Source: Pseudomonas sp.
GTDB taxonomy: Bacteria; Pseudomonadota; Gammaproteobacteria; Pseudomonadales; Pseudomonadaceae
NCBI GenBank assembly: GCA_030699825.1
Contig: JAUYKV010000066.1
Span: 1 to 64,000 of the forward strand
Reading direction: 5' to 3'
Length of the DNA: 64,000 nt
Part shown: positions 45,885 through 56,245 of the stretch, in pieces
How the letters are laid out: every line of letters begins with the position of its first letter
Numbering within the stretch: the stretch's first letter is position 1
The notes under the pieces: generated by a model
The model's database searches: none
The model's input: the letters and a program-made list of their open reading frames with translations, nothing else
Told to the model about the DNA's origin: nothing
Program-made: the position numbers and the translations under genes

Positions 45885-46442
45885 ATGCCCGTCGATTTAG
45901 CCCATATCCGCCAAGTCATGCAGGAAGCCGATTGCCTGTACACGGAAGCCGAAGTGGATGCGGCCATCGACCAGGTTGCCGCAGCGATCAACGGCGAGTT
46001 GGCCGAGCGCAACCCGGTGGTGTTCTGCGTGATGAACGGCGGTCTGATCTTCTCCGGCAAGTTGCTGCCCAAGCTCGACTTCCCGCTGGAGTTGTCCTAC
46101 CTGCACGCCACCCGTTATCGCAACGAAACCAGCGGTGGCGAGCTGTTCTGGAAGGCCAAGCCGGAAATCTCCTTTATCGACCGCGACGTGCTGATCGTCG
46201 ACGACATCCTCGATGAAGGGCACACCCTGGGCGCGATCGTCGACTTCTGCCGCCATGCGGGCGCCAGCGCGGTGCATACCGCGGTGCTGATCGACAAGGA
46301 TCACCAGCGCAAGGCGCGCCCGGACTTGAAGGCCGATTATGTTGGCCTGCCGTGCATCGACCGTTACATCTTCGGCTACGGCATGGATTACAAGGGCTAC
46401 TGGCGCAACGCCGCCGGGATCTATGCGGTCAAGGGCATGTAG
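45885..46442 (+). CDS. hpt: Hypoxanthine-guanine phosphoribosyltransferase
   Basis: A 185-residue purine salvage enzyme starting MPVDLAHIRQVMQEADCLYT. The PRPP-binding loop is VLIVDDILDEGHTL, and the C-terminal DRYIFGYGMDYKGYWRN is typical of the pseudomonad form. AGAGGAAAG precedes the ATG. Located beside upp, with purine and pyrimidine salvage genes divergent around a repeat-filled gap. Confidence 0.95.
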   Translation: MPVDLAHIRQVMQEADCLYTEAEVDAAIDQVAAAINGELAERNPVVFCVMNGGLIFSGKLLPKLDFPLELSYLHATRYRNETSGGELFWKAKPEISFIDRDVLIVDDILDEGHTLGAIVDFCRHAGASAVHTAVLIDKDHQRKARPDLKADYVGLPCIDRYIFGYGMDYKGYWRNAAGIYAVKGM

Positions 46443-46457
46443 AGGTGGTATGCGGCC

Positions 46458-46526
46458 GTAGCCCGAATAAGCCTTGGCGCAATCCGGGGAGCACTCCCGG
46501 ATTACGCTGGCGCTCATCCGGGCTAC
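46458..46526. repeat. Palindromic repeat between hpt and the SulP gene
   Basis: GTAGCCCGAATAAGC (46458-46472) pairs with GCTCATCCGGGCTAC (46512-46526); an inner AATCCGGG / CCCGGATT pair matches the prfA-prmC repeat. A second palindrome, GGGTGG..GGATG / CATCC..CACCC (about 46536-46566), lies inside the 3' end of the SulP gene. Confidence 0.85.
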
Positions 46527-48304
46527 GAGAGCTGGGTAGGGTGGCTGGATGAAACGTCATCCACCCTGCGTTCTGCCGCGTTCAGTTCTGCCGGCTGCAG
46601 CCAGCGCAGCGCCTTCGCTCGCGCCTGATCGAGGTCGCGCACATAGGCCAATTGGCCCTCGACCCGCTGGATGCCGGCGCGGCGCAGTTGCAGGCGTACC
46701 TGCGGCGTCGGTCCGCTGAGCACCAGGCCCACGCCTTGCGCGCGGTAGTCGCGCAGGACGTTGTCCAGCGCCGCCAGGGCGGTCATGTCGAGCAATGGCA
46801 CGGCACTGATCTCGACGATCACCACCTTCACTCCGGGAGTGAAGCGGCGCAGCACGCTCAGGGCCTTTTCCGCTGGGCCGAAGAACAGCGGGCCGCGGAT
46901 GGCGTAGGCCAGAACATGCTCGGGCAGGTCGCGCAGGGCCTCGTGGAAGTGCCTGGGCAAGGCGGCGGTGTCGGTCAGGTCGCTCATGCGCTTGATGAAC
47001 AGCCCGGCGGCCAGCAGCAGGCCGACGCCGACCGCCAGCACCATGTCGAACAAGACCGTCAGCACCAGGCAGGTCAGCAGCACCAGCACATCGCTGCGCG
47101 GGGCGATACGCAGGGTGTGCTGTACGTGGCGCGCCTCGCTCATGTTCCAGGCGACCATCAGCAGCAGGGCAGCCATGGCCGCCATCGGCAGGTAGCTGAA
47201 CAGCGGTGCGAGAAACAGGATGGCGATCAGCACCACGCCGGCATGGATGATCGCCGCCAGCGGCGAAAAGGCCCCGGCGCGCACGTTTGCGGCGCTGCGG
47301 GCGATGGCCGCGGTGGCGGTGATGCCGCCGAACAGCGGCGCCACCAGGTTGCCGATGCCCTGGCCGAGCAATTCGCCATTGGGATCGTGCTTGCTGCCGG
47401 TCATGCCGTCGGATACCACCGCGCAGAGCAGCGATTCGATGGCGCCAAGCATGGCGATGGCGAAGGCCGGCGCGAGCAATTGGCGGATCAACTCGAAGGA
47501 TAGCTGCAGCGGCTGGCCGTCCGCCCCGGGCAGTTGCCAGGGCCAGGCGAAACTCGGCAGGAACGGCGGGATGCCTGGGTACTCGACGCCGTCCAGGCTG
47601 TAGCTGAAGCGCTCGCCGAGGGTCGCTAGCGGCAGGCCGTAGTGCTCCAGCAACAGCCCGAGCAGGGCGCCGATGGCCAGGGCGGCCAGGTGTCCGGGAA
47701 TTCTCGGCACCCAACGCGGCCAGAGTATCAGCACGCTCAGGCAGACCAGGCCCACCAGTGCGTCGGCGAGCTGCAGGCCGGGCAGTGCCTGCAGCAGCAG
47801 GCTGAGCTGTTCCACGTAGTTGTTCGGCTGGCCAACCGGGCTCAGACCGAACAGGTCCTTGATCTGCAGGGTGGCGATGACGATGCCGATGCCCGCGGTG
47901 AAACCCAGGGTCACCGGATAGGGGATGAACTCGATCAGCCGGCCGGCGCGCAACAGGCCCAGGGCGATCAGGATCAGCCCGGACAGCAGGGTGCACAGCA
48001 GCAGGCCGCCGAGGCCGAATTGCTGGGTGATCGGCAGCAGGATCACCACGAAGGCCGCGGTGGGGCCGGAGACGTTGAAGCGCGAACCGCCGCACAGGGC
48101 GATCAGCGGGGCGGCGATCAGCACCGTATAGAGGCCGTGCTGCGGCGCCACGCCCACCGCAATCGCCAGGGCCATGGCCAGCGGAATGGCGATGATGCCG
48201 ACGGTGACGCCGGCGCTCAGGTCGCCGCGCAGGCTTTTCCAGCCATAGCCGGCCCGCAGGCTCTGGCGCCAGGCGGCGAACAGCGGCGGCAAGGATAGCG
48301 ACAT
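46523..48304 (-). CDS. SulP-family anion transporter with STAS domain (DauA-like)
   Basis: A 593-residue transporter. About 10-12 membrane segments in the N-terminal two-thirds carry the SulP signature (GLYTVLIAAPLIALCGGSRFNVSGP), followed by a cytosolic STAS domain (about residues 465-565, VKVVIVEISAVPLLDMTALAAL). The closest type I recall is E. coli DauA (YchM), a C4-dicarboxylate transporter; sulfate or bicarbonate are other possible substrates. The last dozen residues (VDDVSSSHPTQLS) are encoded by a palindromic repeat, so the natural C-terminus has probably been altered by repeat insertion. Confidence 0.88.
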   Translation of the reverse strand: MSLSLPPLFAAWRQSLRAGYGWKSLRGDLSAGVTVGIIAIPLAMALAIAVGVAPQHGLYTVLIAAPLIALCGGSRFNVSGPTAAFVVILLPITQQFGLGGLLLCTLLSGLILIALGLLRAGRLIEFIPYPVTLGFTAGIGIVIATLQIKDLFGLSPVGQPNNYVEQLSLLLQALPGLQLADALVGLVCLSVLILWPRWVPRIPGHLAALAIGALLGLLLEHYGLPLATLGERFSYSLDGVEYPGIPPFLPSFAWPWQLPGADGQPLQLSFELIRQLLAPAFAIAMLGAIESLLCAVVSDGMTGSKHDPNGELLGQGIGNLVAPLFGGITATAAIARSAANVRAGAFSPLAAIIHAGVVLIAILFLAPLFSYLPMAAMAALLLMVAWNMSEARHVQHTLRIAPRSDVLVLLTCLVLTVLFDMVLAVGVGLLLAAGLFIKRMSDLTDTAALPRHFHEALRDLPEHVLAYAIRGPLFFGPAEKALSVLRRFTPGVKVVIVEISAVPLLDMTALAALDNVLRDYRAQGVGLVLSGPTPQVRLQLRRAGIQRVEGQLAYVRDLDQARAKALRWLQPAELNAAERRVDDVSSSHPTQLS

Positions 48305-48519
48305 GGGGCCTCCGGATGGCTGCGCGCAGTATAGGGTCTGGCGCGCGGCCAGGCTGGCGACCTAAGTCGGCTGTCGGCGGCGCCACGCCGCGTGCTACAA
48401 CGTTCGGCTGGCTGTCCAGGCCTGCTATCGCCATCACCCAGCCGGCTTGCGCGTTGAGCGGCGACCTGCGGCAGAGGTACACTGCCGGCCCCGTGTGGCC
48501 TGCCGAGTTGGAGTGAACG

Positions 48520-48807
48520 ATGCGTAAAGACAAGAAAAAGGTGGTTGGCGAAGAGATTGGTGACGAGCCGATCAAGCTGTTCCTCGCCGTGGAGCCGGCC
48601 GACGCCACGCCGCCGTCGCTGCACAAGCTGATCAAGGCCTACCGCGGCCTGCGCGTCGACGATTTCGCGCGTTTCGTCGGCTTCTTCGTCGAGGCCGGTT
48701 ACGACCTCGAAGCCAAGGACGCCCAGGGCCGCGACTTCATCGCTCTGATCGAGGATCAGCGTTTTGCCGAACCCTATGTCGAGGTGGTCAAGGCTGCCCG
48801 CGGCTGA
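48520..48807 (+). CDS. Small conserved Pseudomonas protein (PA4642-like)
   Basis: A 95-residue acidic protein, MRKDKKKVVGEEIGDEPIKL, with LHKLIKAYRGLRVDDFARFV and FFVEAGYDLEAKDAQGRDF. I recognise it as the small PA4642-type protein found near hpt/upp in pseudomonads. Function unknown; a DNA- or protein-binding adaptor is conceivable. TTGGAGTG precedes the start. Transcribed alone, divergent from the SulP gene. Confidence 0.85.
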   Translation: MRKDKKKVVGEEIGDEPIKLFLAVEPADATPPSLHKLIKAYRGLRVDDFARFVGFFVEAGYDLEAKDAQGRDFIALIEDQRFAEPYVEVVKAARG

Positions 48808-48828
48808 TCCACGATTCCCCGTAGAACC

Positions 48829-48979
48829 TAGGATGGGCCGGGCCGCGTAGGTTAGGCGCTTGTTGCCGCTGGCGATGAACCTGCAAGACCCGCTGCGCCG
48901 TAACCCATCATGGGCGCAAGCAGGTCTATCGCCTGATGGGTATCGCTTCGCTCAACACCATCCTACGCGGCCTGCGCCA
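48829..48979. repeat. Palindromic repeats before the DUF58 gene
   Basis: CCTAGGATGGGCC near the left is inverted as CACCATCCTACGCGG at the right, with an inner AACCCATCATGGGC palindrome and CTGATGGGTATCGC. It resembles the 31888-32056 region and lies between two convergent genes. Confidence 0.6.
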
Positions 48980-50311
48980 TTACAGCACCCCGGCCTTCTT
49001 CCAGGCCAGGTAGCGGCTGACCAGTTGCGGGCCCAGTTCGCAGGGCCGGGCGTCGAGCACCGGCACGTTATGCGCGGCCAGGCGCTCGTGCAGGCCGGCA
49101 CGGTCGTTGAGGTAATCGACCGCGCCGCAGTAGCTCAGGGCCGTGGCAAAATCCTCGACCGGCGTGTGGCGCAGGCTGTCGAGCACCTCTTCGCGCAGGC
49201 TGGCGATCAGCACGCGGTGCTGGCGGCCGATGCGTTTGACCGCACGCAATAATTCCTCGTCGTCTTCGTCGCGCAGGTTGCTCACCAGCACCACCAGGGC
49301 GCGGCGACGTTGGCGGGCGAGCAGGCTGTCGGCCGCGGCGGCGAAGTCGGCCGGCTGCAGGGTGCTACGCAGGTCATAGACGGCGTTCAGCAGCACATTG
49401 AGTTGCGCCTGGCCCTTGACCGGCGCGAGGAAGCGCGCCTGCTCCCCGGCAAAGGTCGCCAGGCCCACCGCATCGCCCTGGCGCAGGGCCACATAGCTGA
49501 GCAGCAGGCAGGCATTGAGGGCGTGGTCGAAGTGCGCCAGTTCGCCGTCCTGGCTGCGCATGCGCCGGCCGCAGTCGAGCAGGAAGATGATCTGCTGGTC
49601 GCGCTCGTCCTGGTACTCGCGGGCGATCGGCGTGCGTTTGCGTGCGGTGGCCTTCCAGTCGATCTGGCGCAGGCTGTCGCCGTCGCGGAATTCGCGCAGC
49701 TGGTGAAACTCCAGGCCCAGCCCGCGGCGCGGGCGCTGGCGCACGCCGAGCTGGCTGAGCCAGTCGTCGACCGCCATCAGTTGTGCGCCATACAGGCGGG
49801 CGAAGTCCGGGTAGACCCGGGTTTCCCCGGGCAGGGCCAGGTAGCGCCGCGCGCGCCACAGGCGCAGCGGGCTGGGCAGGCAGATCTCGCACTGGGTAAA
49901 ACTGAAGTGCCCGCGCAGCAGCGGCCGCACGCGGTAGGCGAATTGGGTTTGTTCGCCCGGGTGCAGTTCGATGCGTTGCGGCAGATGCTCGAATGCAATG
50001 CCGTCGGCCACGTGGTCGAACACCTCCAGCGTCAGGGGCTGGGCATAGGTGTGGTGCAGGGTAAGGCGCACCTCGCTCCAGCGTCCCAGCGGCAGATTGC
50101 CCGGCAACTGGCGCTCGAGGCGTGGCGAGGGCAATTTGCGCACGCGCAGGGCATCGATCAGCGCCGCGCCGGTCAGCGCCAGCAGCAGCCCCCACCAGAG
50201 CGCGTGCAGGCTCTGCGGCAACTTTACCGCCAGGGCCTGCAAGGCGCCGAGGGCAATGGCCAGGCCGAGCAGGACGCCGAGTAGGATCAGCAGCGCGCGC
50301 GCGGGCTTCAT
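48980..50311 (-). CDS. DUF58 domain protein
   Basis: A 443-residue protein. Two N-terminal membrane segments (about residues 5-48) are followed by a domain with LPSPRLERQLPGNLPLGRWS and the DUF58 core RQIDWKATARKRTPIAREYQ and LLDCGRRM. The C-terminal half resembles a von Willebrand A fold. It is the usual partner of MoxR ATPases. The start at 50311 (MKPARALLILLGVLLG) gives a clean membrane anchor; a longer open frame is not needed. It is the last gene of a six-gene operon. Confidence 0.88.
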   Translation of the reverse strand: MKPARALLILLGVLLGLAIALGALQALAVKLPQSLHALWWGLLLALTGAALIDALRVRKLPSPRLERQLPGNLPLGRWSEVRLTLHHTYAQPLTLEVFDHVADGIAFEHLPQRIELHPGEQTQFAYRVRPLLRGHFSFTQCEICLPSPLRLWRARRYLALPGETRVYPDFARLYGAQLMAVDDWLSQLGVRQRPRRGLGLEFHQLREFRDGDSLRQIDWKATARKRTPIAREYQDERDQQIIFLLDCGRRMRSQDGELAHFDHALNACLLLSYVALRQGDAVGLATFAGEQARFLAPVKGQAQLNVLLNAVYDLRSTLQPADFAAAADSLLARQRRRALVVLVSNLRDEDDEELLRAVKRIGRQHRVLIASLREEVLDSLRHTPVEDFATALSYCGAVDYLNDRAGLHERLAAHNVPVLDARPCELGPQLVSRYLAWKKAGVL

Positions 50312-50336
50312 GCGCCAACATCCAGGATCGACAGGC

Positions 50337-51364
<1,028 letters not shown>

Positions 51365-51368
<4 letters not shown>

Positions 51369-52558
51369 AGGGCATTCCTGAGTGTTTGCAGGTGGGCGAC
51401 CTGGCGGGTGAAGTCGACGGCGGACAGGCGCTGCGTGGGCAGCGGCCGCATGGCTTGGCTGATGGCGCGGCTGGGCTGGCGGGTCAGGCGTGCCAGCACT
51501 TGCCATTGTTCGGTCACGCCGAGGCGTTCGAAACCGGGGTGACGGCGTCGCGCGCGGCGCTGGATATCCGCTTGCAAACCCTGCAGCAGGCTGTGCTGGC
51601 CGCTGCGCCTGAGGAGGAAGTCGGCGCTGCCGCGCAGGTGCTCCTGCAACTGCCGGCGACTCGGGCTGGCCGGCGCTTTCAGCGGCCCCTGACGCATGCC
51701 GACGCGCCACAGGCCGAGGCCGAGCAGCAGGGCCAGGGCCAGCAGGGCCTGGGGGAAGTAGCGCAACAGCAGGCTGAACAGGTCGTCGCGCTCGGCGTGG
51801 TAGAGCAGGGTCACGGCGCTGTCCTGGCTCAGGTACCAGAGCAGCCAGGCATTGTCGTAATTGGCGATGCTGTCGTTCTGCCAGATCCAGCTGTCGCTCA
51901 GCACGCTGACCAGGCCGTCGCCATGATAGAGCTGGACCAGGTGGGTCGCCGCGGCACTGTTGGCCCAGGCATGCGCGCGATTGTCGGCATCGTAGAGGTG
52001 AAAACCGGTGTCGAAACCGAAGTAGGCCGGCGCGTCCTCGTTTTCCAGGTAGAGCTGGGTCAGTTCGGGGTAGGCGCTGGCTGCGGTCTCGTCGGCATCC
52101 GGAGCGGGTTCCTCGGCCTCGTCGTCTGGCTGGTCGAGGTCGTCGCTCTGGTACTGCTGCAGGCCCAGGCTGTCGAGCAGCAGGTCGCCGCTTTTGCCTT
52201 CATCCTCATCCCACAGGCGTTCGGCGACGAACACAAGATGCCCGCCCTTGGCCGTCCAGGCCAGCAGGCGTTCGACCTGGCGCGGGCTCATGCGCTGGCG
52301 ATCGGCAAGCAGCAACAGGGTCTGCCCGGCACTGGGCAGGGTCGGTAGCAGCCGCAGGTCCGCGCTGCGCTGCACCTGCAGGCCCTGCTGACGGAGAAAG
52401 TGCTCGGCGGCCAGGTACGGGTTGGCCTGCGCCTCGGGTGCCGGGCCGTGCTCGAGGGTTTCTTCATAGGGCTGGAGGTGGCTCAGCAGGTAGAGGCCGA
52501 GCAGGGCCAGGCCAAGCATGAGCGCGCTGCCGAGGAGCCACTGGCGGCGCCTGCTCAT
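51365..52558 (-). CDS. DUF4350 domain membrane protein
   Basis: A 397-residue protein: one N-terminal membrane segment, a periplasmic domain of about 240 residues with an acidic patch (DDLDQPDDEAEEPAPDADE), a second membrane segment near residue 270 (LLALALLLGLGLWRVGMRQG), and a cytosolic tail. PYLAAEHFLRQQGLQVQRS is typical of DUF4350. Unknown function; always near MoxR/DUF58/DUF4129. Overlaps its neighbours by ATGA on both sides. Confidence 0.85.
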
Positions 52559-54111
52559 GTTCGTACCCCGCCGTCGAACAGGCGTCGCCAGTCTTGGCAC
52601 AGCGTCTGGCGCAGCTCGTCCGGCGGCAGGCTATGGCCGTAGGCGAGGTTCTGCCAGTGCAGGGTCAGGGCCTGGCTGAAGCTGCTCAGTTCGCTGTGCT
52701 CCAGGTCCTGGACCAGGCGCAACACCTCGCTCTCGGTGTGGGCGCTGTGCAGGGGCAGGCGATAATCGTCCAGCAGGCGGCTGAGCAAGGCGCGATAGAG
52801 CAGGCCCAGGGCCGCGCGCGGTTGTTCGGCCCAGAGCCGTTCGACCGTGCCGGCGACATCCGCAGGCAAGCTTTCGGCGGCCACTTCCAGGCCGAACAGC
52901 TGGCGGCTGGGCGGCGTTGCAGCGCGCTGCGGCAGGCCCAGACGCCCGGCGAAGGCGCCGAGCCACTGCCGGTAGCGCCAGACCAGCAGGGCCGCCAGGC
53001 CGAGCAGGGCCACCCAGAGCAGGGCCTCGAAAAACAGCGCGACGGCGTCGATGCGGTTCCAGAACTCGGCCAGCTTGAAGAACTTCTCCAGCAGTTCCAG
53101 CAGGCCGCTGAGCTGTTCTTCGCTCGGCTCGTCGGCCTGCTCCTGCTCGTCGAAGCGCCAGCGGGTAACGGTTTCGCGGTGTTCGAAGGGCGGCTGCTCG
53201 AGCAGTTGCTCGATGCTGTGCCGGGATGCCTGGCTGCTCAGCGGTTGCTTGAGCAGGCGTGCGGCCTCGGGCCCGGCTGGTGGCGGGCTAGCGGCCATAA
53301 CTGCTGTCGGCGCCTGCAGCAGCAACAGGCCGCAACCGAGCAGCAGGGCGTAGGCCACGCCGGTCAGGCGCTGGCGCAGTTGGCGGAACGCCAGTTCGAT
53401 ATCCCAGCCCTCCAGGGCGGTGCGTCGATTCAGGTAGAGGGTAAAGCCGCAGGCGACGTAGACCGGCTCCCAGACGATCAGCACCAGCACATACAGCAGG
53501 TTGGACAGGTGTTCCAGCCACAGCCATTCACCGGCCGCCGCATTGGCCAGGCTTTGCCAGCTCCAGTCCAGCTCGATCTGCGCCGGCAGCAGCAGGTAGA
53601 ACAGGCTGACCAGACCCAGCCACAGGGCTATCTCCAGGTGCATGCCGACCACCGTCAGCCAGCTCGCGGCGCCTGCATCGCGTTGGCCCAGAACCACCAG
53701 ACGCTGGCTGCGCGCCTGGCCGGACAAGCCTTCCAGTTGCAACACCGGCAGGTCGAAGCTGCGCGTCGCGCTGAAGCGGCGCCAGGTCAGGCTGGCCAGC
53801 AGTTGCGGCCTGAGCAGACCGGGCAGAGCCTTGAGCGCTTGCTTGAGGCTGGGCGTGTCGCCGAACAGGGCGCGGGCGAGGATATGCAGCGGCAGGCGCT
53901 CGTAGGCCGGCTTCAACCACCAGAAGGCGAATATCGCCCAGCCCGGGTAGTCCCACAGCAACAGGCAGAGCAGGGCGAAGATCGGCACCGTGACCAACGC
54001 CCAGCTGGCCAGCAGCAGGCCGGCATGCCGGCGCGCCAGCAGTACGCCGAGGTCCAGGGCTTCCCAGGGGCTGCGCGGGCGGATCGCCACGCTGGCATCA
54101 GTCAGGCGCAT
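52555..54111 (-). CDS. DUF4129 domain membrane protein
   Basis: A 518-residue protein with five or six N-terminal membrane segments, a central linker (residues about 300-370) and another segment near 395. The C-terminal DUF4129 domain (EQPRAALGLLYRALLSRLLDDYRLPLHSAHTESEVLRL, given here only as its position near residues 435-475) resembles the C-terminal part of some transglutaminase-like proteins. Start at 54111, or a GTG two codons earlier; either overlaps the SpoIIM-like gene. Function unknown. Confidence 0.82.
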   Translation of the reverse strand: MRLTDASVAIRPRSPWEALDLGVLLARRHAGLLLASWALVTVPIFALLCLLLWDYPGWAIFAFWWLKPAYERLPLHILARALFGDTPSLKQALKALPGLLRPQLLASLTWRRFSATRSFDLPVLQLEGLSGQARSQRLVVLGQRDAGAASWLTVVGMHLEIALWLGLVSLFYLLLPAQIELDWSWQSLANAAAGEWLWLEHLSNLLYVLVLIVWEPVYVACGFTLYLNRRTALEGWDIELAFRQLRQRLTGVAYALLLGCGLLLLQAPTAVMAASPPPAGPEAARLLKQPLSSQASRHSIEQLLEQPPFEHRETVTRWRFDEQEQADEPSEEQLSGLLELLEKFFKLAEFWNRIDAVALFFEALLWVALLGLAALLVWRYRQWLGAFAGRLGLPQRAATPPSRQLFGLEVAAESLPADVAGTVERLWAEQPRAALGLLYRALLSRLLDDYRLPLHSAHTESEVLRLVQDLEHSELSSFSQALTLHWQNLAYGHSLPPDELRQTLCQDWRRLFDGGVRT

Positions 54112-55078
54112 GGGCACCTCGGCCGGCCAGCAGCAGGTAGCTCAGCACCAGCAGCCAGAGGGCGGCGCCAACCGTATATTTGACCGTCGGTTCGGCGAAG
54201 GTCATCGACGACCAGTAGGCCTCGACGAATGCCGCCAGCACCAACAGCACTATGACTCCGCCAATCAGGCGCACGCTACGCCCGGCGGCCAGGCGCAAGG
54301 CTTCGCCGCGTGACCGGCGACCGGGGGCGAGCAGGGCCCAGCCGAGCTTGAGGCCGGCGCCGCCGGCCAGGGCGATGGCGGTCAATTCGAAGGCGCCGTG
54401 GCCGATGACGAACGACCAGAAGGTCTCGCCGTAGCCGATCTGGCTCAGGTGGCCGGCCACGGCACCGATCATCAGGCCGTTGAACAGCAGGAAGAACAGG
54501 CTGCCCAGGCCCAACAGCAGGCCGCTGGCGAAGGTCTGAAAGGCGATGCCGATGTTGTTCATGATGTAGAAGCCGAACATCAGCCAGTCGTCGCCCGAGT
54601 GGCGCTCGCCGAAGCGCCCGAGGCGGCGGGCATCGGGGTCGTACATCTGCTCCATGCTCGCCACCTGGTCGGCATCGACCAGGCTGTAGATCAGTTCGGG
54701 GAACAGGTAGACCAGGGTGCCCATGAGCAGCAGGCTGCCGAAAAACACCAGGCTGGCGACCAGCACGCAGCGCCACTCGGCGCGCACCAGACGGGGGAAG
54801 CCGGCCAGCAGGAAACCAAGCAGCTGCGCGCCCAGGGGGCTGCGGTGGCGATAGAACTGCTGGTGGCCGCGCAGTGCCAGTTGCTGCAACTGCTCGATTA
54901 GGTGGTTGCTGTAACCGCGGGCCTGGGCCAGGGCCAACTGCTGGCACAGGCGCCGGTAAGCGGCGGCGAAGCCCTTGCATTGCTGGCTGTCGGCCTTGCC
55001 GCGTTCGAGCGCGTCGAGTTGTTCGGCGAAGGCTTGCCAGTCGGCCTGGTGACGGCTTTCGAACAGGCTCTGTTTCAT
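54098..55078 (-). CDS. SpoIIM/DUF95-family membrane protein
   Basis: A 326-residue protein. A helical N-terminal cytosolic part (FESRHQADWQAFAEQLDALE) precedes about five membrane segments, with the family motif FYIMNNIGIAFQTFASGLLLG and a HGAFELTAIALAGGAGLKLG signature. It is related to stage II sporulation protein M, but in a non-sporulating bacterium it belongs to the MoxR/DUF58/RDD set. Coupled to its neighbours by overlaps. Confidence 0.9.
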   Translation of the reverse strand: MKQSLFESRHQADWQAFAEQLDALERGKADSQQCKGFAAAYRRLCQQLALAQARGYSNHLIEQLQQLALRGHQQFYRHRSPLGAQLLGFLLAGFPRLVRAEWRCVLVASLVFFGSLLLMGTLVYLFPELIYSLVDADQVASMEQMYDPDARRLGRFGERHSGDDWLMFGFYIMNNIGIAFQTFASGLLLGLGSLFFLLFNGLMIGAVAGHLSQIGYGETFWSFVIGHGAFELTAIALAGGAGLKLGWALLAPGRRSRGEALRLAAGRSVRLIGGVIVLLVLAAFVEAYWSSMTFAEPTVKYTVGAALWLLVLSYLLLAGRGAHAPD

Positions 55079-55821
55079 GTCGGTCCCAGCAGGCCGCGGG
55101 CGATGCCGTTGATCCGTTGTTCCGCCTGCTCGGCCGGTACTTGCAGCGGCTCGGCCAGGATCGTCGCCAGCTCGGTGCGGCGTTCAGCGGACAGGCTGGC
55201 GCCACGCTCGGCAAAGCCGAGCAGGGCTCGCTGCTCGAGCAGATCGAGGGCGAAGGGGGCAGGCAATGGTTCGGCCTGCGCCAGGCTCGGCCGCGCGGGC
55301 GCCGTGTCGCGGTAGACCACCAGGGTGCCGGCGGCGATATCGCCGAGGCGCTTGAACGCCGGGTGATTGAGGCAGCTGAGGATGCCCAGGGTGTAGGCGA
55401 ACGGCAGGATATCGACGAAGCGCAGCAGGTTGCGGGTCAGTGAAGCGGCCCAGTCGACCGGGGTGCCGTCATCGTGCACCACGCGCAGGCCGAGGAACTG
55501 CTTGCCCGGCGAGCGGCCCTGGTTGAATACCTCGAACAGCACCATGTACCACCAGGTCACCAGGAACAGCAGAATGGTCGCCAGGCCCATGCCGAACTTG
55601 CCGAGCAGGCCGAGGACGACGTAGGTCACCAGCAACAGCAGGCCGCGAATCAGCAGGTCGATGGTGAAGGCCAGGGCACGCGGCACCAGGCCCGCCGGGC
55701 GCAGGAGCAGGTCGATGCCTTCCGGGGTTTCCACCCGATAGCGGGTGTCCAGCGGCGCAGCTGGCCGCTGAACGGATGCTCCAGGCGCGCGCGGGGTGGG
55801 CGGGGTGGCGGAATGCGGCAT
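55075..55821 (-). CDS. RDD-family membrane protein
   Basis: A 248-residue protein, first of the operon RDD - SpoIIM - DUF4129 - DUF4350 - MoxR - DUF58. The RDD domain spans about residues 35-165, with GLVPRALAFTIDLLIRGLLL, FNQGRSPGKQFLGLRVVHDD and a third membrane segment near LRFVDILPFAYTLGIL. RDD proteins may act as transporters, but no substrate is indicated. Start ATG 55821 lies before a large composite repeat; the longer frame runs into that repeat. Confidence 0.9.
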   Translation of the reverse strand: MPHSATPPTPRAPGASVQRPAAPLDTRYRVETPEGIDLLLRPAGLVPRALAFTIDLLIRGLLLLVTYVVLGLLGKFGMGLATILLFLVTWWYMVLFEVFNQGRSPGKQFLGLRVVHDDGTPVDWAASLTRNLLRFVDILPFAYTLGILSCLNHPAFKRLGDIAAGTLVVYRDTAPARPSLAQAEPLPAPFALDLLEQRALLGFAERGASLSAERRTELATILAEPLQVPAEQAEQRINGIARGLLGPT

Positions 55822-55850
55822 CGGCGGTCTGCGCTGGATAAACCCCGATG

Positions 55851-56120
55851 CTAGGGTCTGTTGCCGTTTCAGCGCAAGCCGCGTTGCCGCGAAAAATCTC
55901 GCCAGGCTAGGCGTAGGACGCCGGTAATGGTTGTTCCCTTGCCAAGTCCTACAACAACGCATGGCGAGATTTTCCGCGCAACCCGCAGGGCCGGGCCTGT
56001 TTTAGCGCGATGCTGCGTTTCTCGACGCTCATTTGGAACAACCAAACTTCGCGTCTCGTGCCTTGCCTCGCGCTAAAACAGGCTCCGGCGCGGTCGCGAT
56101 GAAACGGTAACAGACCCTAG
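55851..56120. repeat. 270-bp composite palindromic element with 25-bp terminal inverted repeats
   Basis: CTAGGGTCTGTTGCCGTTTC.. at 55851-55875 is inverted at 56096-56120 (23 of 25 match). Inside are two nested hairpins. The left one pairs 55882-55903 with 55961-55983 (CGAAAAATCTCGCCA / TGGCGAGATTTTCCG) around GTAGGAC..GTCCTAC. The right one has a perfect 15-bp stem GCCTGTTTTAGCGCG (55995-56009) / CGCGCTAAAACAGGC (56069-56083) around TTTGG-aacaa-CCAAA. It fills most of the 424-base divergent gap between the RDD gene and sbcB. Confidence 0.85.
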
Positions 56121-56245
56121 CCAGCGGCAGGCGGCGAAGCAACCGCCGTGCATGCAAACTGCGCTCGCGGCCGTGATCCGTGCCTGCCTGACGGCCGTAC
56201 GGGCAATGCTAGACTGACGCCGCCCACTGCCCATAGGAAGCCGCC

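Noticed and set aside
46557..48635. A 692-codon open frame on the minus strand overlapping the SulP gene
   Set aside because: It is a GC-driven shadow in another frame. Its translation is low-complexity Arg/Ala/Pro/Gly without motifs, while the SulP frame has a complete transporter and STAS domain.
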